Assembly (NCBI GenBank): GCA_039184865.1
Contig: JBCDAV010000011.1
Coordinates: forward strand, 103,214-167,213
Length of the DNA stretch: 64,000 nucleotides
From: Thermohalobaculum sp039184865
Lineage (GTDB): Bacteria; Pseudomonadota; Alphaproteobacteria; Rhodobacterales; Rhodobacteraceae
Direction: 5' to 3'
Below are positions 54,400 to 64,000 of the stretch, piece by piece. The notes below the pieces were generated by a model, which did not search any database, was not told the origin of the DNA, and saw only the letters and a list, made by a program, of their open reading frames with translations. Position numbers and translations under genes: made by a program. The first letter of the stretch is position 1, and every line of letters starts with the position of its first letter.

Positions 54400-55824
54400 T
54401 CACACGGTGATCGCCTTGGTCTCGAGATATTCGTGGAAGCCCATCGGTCCGGCCTCGCGCCCGTTTCCTGATTCCTTATATCCCCCGAACGGAACATCGT
54501 AGTCGCCGGCGTTGCCGTTGACGTTCACAACGCCCGCCCTCAGCTTGCGGCTGACCCGATTGATCCGGTCCGTATCGGTCGACTGGATGTAGGCGGCGAG
54601 GCCGTAGGGCGTGTCGTTCGCGATCTCCACGGCTTCGTCTTCGGTGTCGAAAGGCAGGATCGCCAGAACCGGGCCGAAGACTTCCTGACGTGCAATCGTC
54701 ATGTCGTTGTTGACGTCGGCGAACAATGTCGGGCGGATGTAGTAGCCCTTGTTGAAGCCCTGCGGCCGGCCGGGGCCGCCTGCCGCGAGACGCGCGCCGT
54801 CGTCGATGCCGGCCTGAATCAGGCTTTGGATGTGGTCGAACTGTCGGCGATTGACGACCGGACCGACATGATCGCCTTCCTTCATGGGATCGTCGACCTC
54901 GGTGTTCTGGACGACATTCGTGACCAGATCCACAACCTCGTCGTAAACGCTCCGTTCGACGAGTAGCCGGGAAGCTGCATCGCACGACTGGCCGTTGTTG
55001 ATGAAACAGGCATCGACGGAGATCTTGGCCGCGGCGCCGAGATCGGCGTCAGCGAACAGAAGGTTCGGCGACTTACCGCCAAGTTCCGTGGTGACCCGCT
55101 TGATCGTGTCTGCCGCCGCTTTCGTGACAGCCTTGCCCGCGCGGGTCGACCCGGTGAACGAGACCATGTCGATATCCGGATGCGCCGAAATCGCCTCACC
55201 CACGCCCGGTCCGTCACCGTTGATCATGTTGAAGACGCCCGGCGGGCATCCGGCTTCGTCGATCACCTCGGCGAGCATGATCGACGTCAGCGGCGAATAC
55301 TCACTGGGTTTCAGGACGATTGTGCACCCGGCGGCCAGCGCCGGTGCAACCTTGATGATGATCTGGTTGACCGGCCAGTTCCACGGCGTGATCATTCCAA
55401 CGATACCGACCGGCTCGTCGACCAGCGTCGAGCCGCCCCGCAAGGACGGCCGCTCGAACTTGTGGGCTTTCAGCGCCTCGATCGCCGCTTCCATGTGACC
55501 GATGCCGACTGGCATATGGACTTCGCGCGAAAATGAGATGGTCGTACCCATCTCGTGCGGCATCATCCTCACGAACTCTTCGGCGCGCGCCGAATAGGCC
55601 GCGATCATGCGCTCCAGCAAGGCGACGCGCTCCTCGACCGTGCTGAACTGCCAACTCTTGAAAGCTCGTTGGGCAGCGCTGACGGCCTTGTCCACATCCG
55701 CTTTGGTGCCGAGCGCAATGGTTGCAACGACTTCCTCGTTGCCCGGATGGATCACGTCGAAATCGGTTCCGTCGACCGGATCCACCCACGCACCATCAAT
55801 GTAGAATTTCTTGTAGTTCTCCAT
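54400..55824 (-). CDS. aldehyde dehydrogenase family protein
   Basis: 474-aa NAD(P)-dependent aldehyde dehydrogenase. Asn149 (TPWNWP), Glu247 (TTELGGKSPN) and nucleophile Cys281 (NNGQSCDAASR) are in place, as are FTGSTRAGK and the QEVFGPVL segment. It oxidises an aldehyde to the acid; the exact aldehyde is not evident. ATG 55824 lies 9 bases after GGAGAA. Single gene, convergent with the lldD-like gene. Confidence 0.9.
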   Translation of the reverse strand: MENYKKFYIDGAWVDPVDGTDFDVIHPGNEEVVATIALGTKADVDKAVSAAQRAFKSWQFSTVEERVALLERMIAAYSARAEEFVRMMPHEMGTTISFSREVHMPVGIGHMEAAIEALKAHKFERPSLRGGSTLVDEPVGIVGMITPWNWPVNQIIIKVAPALAAGCTIVLKPSEYSPLTSIMLAEVIDEAGCPPGVFNMINGDGPGVGEAISAHPDIDMVSFTGSTRAGKAVTKAAADTIKRVTTELGGKSPNLLFADADLGAAAKISVDACFINNGQSCDAASRLLVERSVYDEVVDLVTNVVQNTEVDDPMKEGDHVGPVVNRRQFDHIQSLIQAGIDDGARLAAGGPGRPQGFNKGYYIRPTLFADVNNDMTIARQEVFGPVLAILPFDTEDEAVEIANDTPYGLAAYIQSTDTDRINRVSRKLRAGVVNVNGNAGDYDVPFGGYKESGNGREAGPMGFHEYLETKAITV

Positions 55825-56146
55825 CGAAAATTTCTCCGGACCGGTTTGATGGGATGTTGGCGAGAGTGAGCTATGAAACGGGCTGAGCCGTACGCGGAGC
55901 GTGCCTCAACACTGTCGCCCGCTCAATGCAAAAAACCGCGCTGCCGTCGGCAACTGTCGCGATTAGATTGCCGGTGTCAGAAGTGGATCTCGGTGATGGA
56001 TGCGCGATAGCTCGCCCAAACACTCTCGGCGAGGATTATGACGTTCTAGCCCGGCGGGTGTTGGAACACTTGAGGCCTGACCAAGTACAGTCCCGAGCGG
56101 CAGTGTCAGCCGGGCAGGGCGCCCGGCGACCTCTATTCTCGACGCC
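55825..56146. other. intergenic region between acnB and the aldehyde dehydrogenase gene
   Basis: 322 bases with nothing recognisable apart from the promoter expected for the aldehyde dehydrogenase gene; the 76-codon ORF at 55926 has no family features and overlaps the acnB end. Confidence 0.4.
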
Positions 56147-58936
<2,790 letters not shown>

Positions 58937-59015
58937 GGCGGCCCCGGCGGATTAGGTGTTCAGACGGTGATCGAAGTCCTGTTTCTGATGGTTCATCAAG
59001 TCGGCCCCGTCAATT

Positions 59016-59031
59016 GTATACATATGTATAC
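59016..59031. promoter_or_regulatory. perfect palindrome upstream of acnB
   Basis: GTATACATATGTATAC is a perfect 16-base palindrome 80 bases before the acnB start. TTGTATAC-type half sites resemble operators of FCD-GntR repressors, but the binder is unknown. The rest of the 58937-59487 gap holds only unsupported short ORFs. Confidence 0.55.
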
Positions 59032-59487
59032 GAAAGATCGAGAGTTTCAAGACCTGCCCCGCGCAGGGTCCGGACGCTCAGCCAATTTCACGCCACCAGC
59101 ACGACCATTCCTACCACAGAAATCATGAAAGAGTGCTTCAGGCGCCTTAAGTGTCGAAAGTTCAACGATCCCGCCGCCACTCAGTTGGGCAAGACAGAGC
59201 CGTTACGAATTCGATGTGGGCCAGCCTTGATCCGCGGGAACGGCTGGGATGGGCGCTCGAACCGATGCCATGCCAGAGAATTCGTGATCGGTTGTGAGCC
59301 TCGCGAGTTGCCTGCAATCGCGGGTCAGCGAAGCTGCGCTGCTCGCGGTAACACAACTCCTCGCTCGCGATGCTTGTCAGCAACCGCTCCGCCGCGAGAA
59401 CGACCAAAAAAGAAAAGGCCAACGAAAAGTTGCCCTGTCGGCGGCATGTCCCATAACATCAGAAAAAACACATAGGGGAGGAACGCC

Positions 59488-59601
59488 ATGGCGACGGGCT
59501 TGGATGAGGCCGTCTCGACACCTGGCATCCGGATCGACCCGGTGGCCGGGCGCACCCGCGACGCGCTTCTGATCGTGCAAGACCTAAACGGCAACGCATA
59601 A
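59488..59601 (+). CDS. 37-codon ORF coupled to the NtrC-like regulator
   Basis: A short ORF starting with MATGLDEAV and ending DLNGNA. GGGGAGGAA (59475-59483) lies 4-5 bases before its ATG, a stronger ribosome site than most genes in the window have. Its stop TAA shares a base with the ATG of the regulator (TAATG), so the regulator, which has no site of its own, is probably translated by coupling. It could be a leader peptide, a small partner protein, or the fossil N-terminus of an ABC ATPase, because ALLIVQDLN resembles the start of LivG/LivF-type proteins. Confidence 0.55.
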   Translation: MATGLDEAVSTPGIRIDPVAGRTRDALLIVQDLNGNA

Positions 59602-61001
59602 TGGCCGTGCTCGCCAGCGCCAAGCCAGACGAGCAGGACCAAGGGTCGCCTGCAAGCGCCCGCGCGGGCTTTCGCGACGAACTTGCGCGTGCGGCAGTGC
59701 TCGTCATCGATGACGAACCTGGCATGCGGAACTTCCTCTCCAAGATCCTGTCCGAGAGTTGTTCGAAGGTCGATGTCGCCGAAGACACTCAGCACGGCTC
59801 AAAGTTGCTGGACGAGAACGCCTATGACGTGATCGTGCTCGACAACATCATGCCGGACAAGACCGGCCTCGATTGGCTCGCCGAGCAACGCCGCATCGGT
59901 CTGTTCAGCGACGCGATCCTGATCACAGCACATGCCGATCTGGACACCGCGATCCAGGCGATCCGTGCCGGCGCCAGCGATTTTTTGCTCAAGCCGTTTC
60001 GCTCCAACCAGGTGCTGAATGCGATTGCCCACAGCCTCGACCGTGCGCGGCTGAGACGGCAGAATTCGGTCCTTCGCCACGAACTCGAACTGGGCAAGGA
60101 TCTCCTGAAGCACCGGGATGCGTTGCTCGGCACCTCCGCCGAGATCCAATCCGTGCGCCAGACGATCAAGCGCGCGGCGCTGGCCCATGCGCATGTCGTC
60201 ATCCGCGGCGAGGTCGGCACCGGGAAGCAGGTGGCGGCGCGCATGCTGCACGCGGCCTCGCCGAACGCCGAGAACCCGTTTGTCTGGCTGCACTGCAACG
60301 GCATGACCGAGCAGGCTTTCCAGGAAAGACTATTCGGGCAGCTTGAAGCTCAGGCGGACGGATCGTTCTCCGATCATGAGGGCATGCTGCTGAGCGCGGC
60401 GGGTGGCACCCTGTTTCTCGAAGACGTCGAGATGCTCTCGCCGGGGTGTCAGAACCTCCTCGCAGAACTGCTCAGCACAGGTCGTTTCAGTCCGTTGGGG
60501 GCCAGCCGGAGCGTCCAGTTGGATATGCGGATCGTGAGTTCCACGACGCGACCGCTCGCCGACATCGTCGAGGAGCGCGGGTTCCGGCCGGATCTCTATT
60601 ACCAACTGACCGTTGTCGAGATTGTCCTGCCGCCGCTGCGGGAGCGCACCGAGGACATCGTCGAGCTGACATCCTTCTTCACCGAAAGTCTCGCGCAGCG
60701 CATGGGCACTGGACTGCCGGAGTTCACCGCCTCGGCGCGTCGGCGGTTTATGTCGCACGACTGGCCGGGCAATGTCATGGAGTTGCGAAATACGGTCGAA
60801 CGCGCGCTGATCCACGGCGATTTCGACGGGGCTTTGAGCGCGACGACGACGCATTTCGAGACCGAAAGTCTGTCGGCGGTTGAGCAACGCCACATCCTCG
60901 CCGTCCTCGACGCCTGCAACGGCAATCGCGCGGAGGCCGCCCGACGGCTCGGGATCGCCCGCAAGACGATTGACCGCAAGTGCCAGAGCTGGGGCCTCTG
61001 A
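59601..61001 (+). CDS. NtrC-like response regulator lacking the GAFTGA loop
   Basis: 466-aa regulator: REC domain (Asp37-Asp38, phospho-acceptor Asp81, Lys131), AAA+ domain and a C-terminal Fis-type helix-turn-helix (NRAEAARRLGIARKTIDRK). Walker A is kept as GEVGTGKQ (203-210). The sigma-54-contacting GAFTGA loop expected after LFG is replaced by a sequence without it (QLEAQADGSFSD, 247-258). Walker B reads TLFLEDVE in place of the usual FLDE order, and FRPDLYYQL replaces the usual YYRL. It therefore probably does not activate sigma-54 promoters but may act with sigma-70 or as a repressor. Sits 3 bases before its kinase gene. Confidence 0.85.
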   Translation: MAVLASAKPDEQDQGSPASARAGFRDELARAAVLVIDDEPGMRNFLSKILSESCSKVDVAEDTQHGSKLLDENAYDVIVLDNIMPDKTGLDWLAEQRRIGLFSDAILITAHADLDTAIQAIRAGASDFLLKPFRSNQVLNAIAHSLDRARLRRQNSVLRHELELGKDLLKHRDALLGTSAEIQSVRQTIKRAALAHAHVVIRGEVGTGKQVAARMLHAASPNAENPFVWLHCNGMTEQAFQERLFGQLEAQADGSFSDHEGMLLSAAGGTLFLEDVEMLSPGCQNLLAELLSTGRFSPLGASRSVQLDMRIVSSTTRPLADIVEERGFRPDLYYQLTVVEIVLPPLRERTEDIVELTSFFTESLAQRMGTGLPEFTASARRRFMSHDWPGNVMELRNTVERALIHGDFDGALSATTTHFETESLSAVEQRHILAVLDACNGNRAEAARRLGIARKTIDRKCQSWGL

Positions 61002-61004
61002 GCG

Positions 61005-62984
61005 ATGCGCTCGGTCCGCCTGCGCCTGCTGGTGATCGCACTGCTTCCGCTGGTCGTCCTGCTCCCGTTGCTCCTCGGCGTGACGATGATGCGTTGGATC
61101 AACCGGTACGACGATCTGTTGATCGCCAAGGTGGCCAGCGATCTGCGGGTTGCCGAGCAATACTTCGGTCGGATCGAAGCGACACAGGCAGCCGAAGTCG
61201 CGGCGCTTGCCGAATCCGTTGGGTTCGTCGAGGCGCAGGCGCTGGGTGAGAACGCGCTAAAGGCGTTTCTGGAACGCGAGCGCGAGGCGCTTGAGCTCGA
61301 CTTCTTGGTTTGGGGGGCGATCTCCGGCACGACGTTGCCGGAGGCCGCACTTGAAGTCGCAAAGGCCGCGAAGCCGGATGCGCCGAGCGCCCATCTGGTT
61401 CTTTTGAATTCCGAGGCGTTGACGACCATTTCGGCGCCGCTGGCGGCGCGGGCCGCCCTCCCGCTCGTCCCGACCGAGGCGGCGCGACCAATCGAGCGCG
61501 ACGTCGAGAGCCGGGGCATGTTCATCCTCGCAGCCCATCGATCGAGCAACAGCGATGCGGTTCTGCTGGGCGGTCGCCTGCTCAACAAAAACCTCGATGT
61601 TATCGATACCATGAACGCGCTGATCTACCGTGACGAGACCGGCCAGGTGTCGCGCACTGGGACGACGACGCTCTTTTTGGACGATGTGCGGATTTCGACC
61701 AATGTCAGGCTCTTCGAGGGATCCCGCGCCTTGGGGACGCGCGTGTCTGAGGTTGTCTGGCGGCAGGTGATGGAGACTGGCCAGACATGGCTCGACCGGG
61801 CGTTTGTCGTGAATGACTGGTACATTTCGGGATACGTGCCGCTGACCGATATATCGGGCAAGCGTATCGGCATGCTCTATACAGGGTTTCTCGAAGCGCC
61901 GTTCACGGCTGAGCGCAATGCAACGATCCTCGCGCTGATCATTGCGTTTATCGCCGTGATTGGACTGTCGGTCCCGATGTTCCTTTGGCTGGCTCGCGGG
62001 ATCTTTGCCCCGCTTGAGAAAATGACGGCAACGATGGCGCGTGCCGAGGAAGGTGTGCTGGACGCGCGGATAGGTCCGGTGGCCGAGAAGAGCGAAATCG
62101 GAGCCGTCGCGCGGCACCTCGACCGCCTTCTCGATCAGGTCGAGGACCGTGACGCCGCTCTGCGCGACTATGCCGACAACCTCAATCATCTGGTCGAGCA
62201 GCGGACCGAGGAGCTCAAGGAGGCCAACCGGAAGCTCGAGGCCACGTTCGCCCAACTCGTGATGTCCGAAAAGCTCGCCTCGGTCGGCGAGATCACGGCA
62301 GGCGTCGCCCATGAGATCAACAATCCGGTCGCCGTCATTCAGGGCAATCTGGAAGTCATCCGCATGGGTCTGCTGCCGCAGCAGAAGTCCGAGCTGAAGA
62401 CAGAACTCGATCTGATCGATGCGCAGACGCACCGGATCAACATCATCGTCGGCAAGCTGCTGAACTTCACCCGGCCGGACGAGATGTCGGACGTGATGGC
62501 GCTGGTCGATGCACGCAAGTCTGTCGAAGATGCGTTGATCCTCGTGGCGCCGGACCTGCGCAAACACACGATCGAGGCTGAGGTGAAGCACGCCCCGAGC
62601 CCGGTCTTCCGGGTTGTCGAGACAGAGTTGCAGCAGGTCATCGTGAACCTCGTGATCAATGCTACGCAGGCGATGGCTTCGGGCGGCACGCTGACGATCG
62701 AGACCCGTCCGGCGACGCGCGACGGCGTGCCGGGGGCAGAGATCCTTGTGCAAGACACGGGCCCGGGCATTCCGGCCGACAAGATCGACAATGTGTTCGA
62801 CCCGTTCATGACGACGAAACCGGGCACCGGTTCGGGTCTCGGGCTCTCGATCAGTCAGACGCTGGTGACGCGGGTCGGCGGTTTGATCAGTGTTCGCAGC
62901 CGCGAAGGCGAAGGCGCTACGTTCAGCGTCTGGTTTCCCGCCGCGGACAATTCGTCCGTCGAGATGCAAAAATCAGCGATTTAA
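61005..62984 (+). CDS. sensor histidine kinase partner of the NtrC-like regulator
   Basis: 659-aa membrane kinase. N-terminal helix (LLVIALLPLVVLLPLLLGV), a periplasmic Cache-like sensor region of about 270 residues, a second helix (ILALIIAFIAVIGLSVPMFLWL), HAMP, coiled coil, then HisKA with His436 (AGVAHEINNPVAVIQGNL) and a HATPase domain (NLVINATQAM, DTGPGIP, GSGLGLSISQ). The periplasmic Cache sensor and the ABC binding protein 470 bases downstream suggest it senses the same small molecule. Follows the regulator by 3 bases. Confidence 0.9.
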   Translation: MRSVRLRLLVIALLPLVVLLPLLLGVTMMRWINRYDDLLIAKVASDLRVAEQYFGRIEATQAAEVAALAESVGFVEAQALGENALKAFLEREREALELDFLVWGAISGTTLPEAALEVAKAAKPDAPSAHLVLLNSEALTTISAPLAARAALPLVPTEAARPIERDVESRGMFILAAHRSSNSDAVLLGGRLLNKNLDVIDTMNALIYRDETGQVSRTGTTTLFLDDVRISTNVRLFEGSRALGTRVSEVVWRQVMETGQTWLDRAFVVNDWYISGYVPLTDISGKRIGMLYTGFLEAPFTAERNATILALIIAFIAVIGLSVPMFLWLARGIFAPLEKMTATMARAEEGVLDARIGPVAEKSEIGAVARHLDRLLDQVEDRDAALRDYADNLNHLVEQRTEELKEANRKLEATFAQLVMSEKLASVGEITAGVAHEINNPVAVIQGNLEVIRMGLLPQQKSELKTELDLIDAQTHRINIIVGKLLNFTRPDEMSDVMALVDARKSVEDALILVAPDLRKHTIEAEVKHAPSPVFRVVETELQQVIVNLVINATQAMASGGTLTIETRPATRDGVPGAEILVQDTGPGIPADKIDNVFDPFMTTKPGTGSGLGLSISQTLVTRVGGLISVRSREGEGATFSVWFPAADNSSVEMQKSAI

Positions 62985-63453
62985 GTGGACATTTTGTCCA
63001 AGTCGCAGTCGCCTCAAAGTCGATCTCTCAGACTTTCTGACCCTTTTGCGATGCAGCGTGGAAATCCTATCTCATTGATATACTTATCTTTTCTTGTTGA
63101 CAATGGTTAAACGCCATTCTTAGGGATGCGGAGCCAACGCGATGATACCAACGCCTCGACCGTCTCGACTGGGTCGCCCGGCCAAGGGAAATTGCCAGCA
63201 GGACGAGAGGGGGTGTCGACTGGACAGTGTTTCGTAGCGCAGGACCGTAACGGGCACTCGAAGGACCGTGCGGCAAAGCACTACATCGATAAGAAGCGGC
63301 CATCGCCTGAAGGGCATGCAGACGTTTTCAGAACGTAGACACGACCGCCTCGCATGGCTTCTTTCCACCAAGCGCCTGCTCGATTGACGCCACCAGAAGC
63401 GTCATCGGCCTTGCGTGCCTCAATCATCGAAACGAACTCGAAGGGAGGAAACG
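62985..63453. other. intergenic region before the ABC binding-protein gene
   Basis: 469 bases. TGGACA-TTT-TGTCCA (62986-63000) is a perfect inverted repeat just after the kinase stop. TTGACA at 63097-63102 is a possible -35 element but no good -10 follows at normal spacing. No sigma-54 -24/-12 element was found, which agrees with the altered regulator. The 70-codon ORF at 63126 is not supported. Confidence 0.4.
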
Positions 63454-64000
63454 ATGAACCCGCGACGTTTAGTGCACGGCTTGACGGCCGGCATGTCGAC
63501 ATTGGCCATCTGTGCGACCTTGGGGCTGCCCACCGTCGCTGCCAGTGACGAAACGCAGTACTTCCCGGTTGCCAGCAGCCGTGTCGGACCGTACTCGGCC
63601 ATGGGTACGGGCTACTACGGTGCCCAGATCGACTACATGAACTACGTGAACATGAACGGCGGCGTGAACGGCGTCATGTTGACGTGGCAGGAGTGCGAGA
63701 CCGAATACAACGCGGTCAAGACGGTCGAATGCTACCAGCGCCTGCTGGAAAAAGACGGTCAGAAGATCGTCGTGTTTGACACGTTGGGCACGCCAGGCGC
63801 CTATGCCGTGATCAACCGCATGGCCGAGGATAACGTGGTTCTGGCGCAGTACGGCTACGGCCGCACCGACGGCGCCGATGGCCGCGTCTGGCCCTGGGTC
63901 TTCAACGCAGCGAGCCACTACTGGTCGCAGATCGCTGTGAAAATGAAGTTCATGGCCGAGCAGGAAGGCGGCATCGATAAAATGAAGGGCAAGAAGATCG
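63454..64000 (+). CDS. periplasmic ABC transporter substrate-binding protein, amino-acid/amide type (3' partial)
   Basis: First 182 codons of a gene running off the window. GGGAGGA (63443-63449) precedes ATG 63454. A signal peptide ends near Ala30 (VAA|S). The mature part starts with QYFPVASSRVGPYSAMGTG and contains YMNYVNMNGGVNGV and TEYNAVKTVECYQRLLEKDG, the pattern of the type I periplasmic binding fold of branched-chain amino-acid/amide (HAAT) transporters. Permease and ATPase genes are expected to the right. The upstream two-component system is the likely controller. Confidence 0.85.
   Translation, partial: MNPRRLVHGLTAGMSTLAICATLGLPTVAASDETQYFPVASSRVGPYSAMGTGYYGAQIDYMNYVNMNGGVNGVMLTWQECETEYNAVKTVECYQRLLEKDGQKIVVFDTLGTPGAYAVINRMAEDNVVLAQYGYGRTDGADGRVWPWVFNAASHYWSQIAVKMKFMAEQEGGIDKMKGKKI

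Overview
The window looks like chromosomal DNA of a GC-rich alphaproteobacterium, most likely a marine Rhodobacterales/Roseobacter-type organism. The supporting signs are TRAP transporters of both the DctPQM and TAXI types, RTX proteins ending in a Hint domain, a PhyH/TRAP/FCD-GntR catabolic locus, and dimethylglycine-dehydrogenase-like flavoproteins. Taxonomy is inferred from gene content only. No rRNA, tRNA, CRISPR array or intact mobile element was seen; the only mobile-element trace is a decayed IS5-type transposase fragment near 24 kb.

Layout. 1-13 kb: a catabolic locus with a 5'-truncated trimethylamine-dehydrogenase-like flavoprotein, a DAO-type FAD oxidoreductase, a bicupin, a PhyH-type dioxygenase and a DctPQM TRAP transporter. 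Divergent from the transporter is an FCD-GntR regulator followed by a mandelate-racemase-subgroup enolase enzyme, a beta-hydroxyacid dehydrogenase and a sugar-isomerase-like TIM barrel. Together these look like uptake and breakdown of one organic acid, hydroxy-acid or N-methylated compound that cannot be named from sequence. 13-20 kb: a DUF5666 lipoprotein / DUF6502 pair, a FAS1-RTX protein and a large RTX-Hint protein. 20-24 kb: a single-domain response regulator divergent from a hybrid histidine kinase, then the IS5 relic.

24-31 kb: a compact operon for coenzyme F420: cofG, cofH, cofD, cofC, cofE, an F420:NADP oxidoreductase and an LLM-type F420-dependent oxidoreductase, most joined by overlapping stop/start codons. 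Synthesis, reduction and one user enzyme are therefore encoded together. 31-40 kb: a second RTX-Hint paralogue, then a TAXI transporter, a choline-kinase-like phosphotransferase and a dimethylglycine/sarcosine-dehydrogenase-like enzyme forming a probable N-methyl-amine uptake and oxidation operon.

40-50 kb: a three-gene operon with an unusually long glutamate-synthase-like protein (1827 aa), a CysJ-like diflavin reductase in the place where a GltD subunit would be expected, and a divergent HemS/ChuS-like protein; a siderophore-interacting ferric reductase lies just upstream. This is the least conventional arrangement in the window. 50-59 kb: a TcuA-like tricarballylate dehydrogenase, a YeiH-family transporter, an FMN-dependent L-lactate-dehydrogenase-like enzyme, an aldehyde dehydrogenase and aconitase B. 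59-64 kb: a 37-codon ORF translationally coupled to an NtrC-like regulator that has lost the GAFTGA loop, its partner sensor kinase, and the start of a periplasmic amino-acid/amide-type ABC binding protein that runs off the window.
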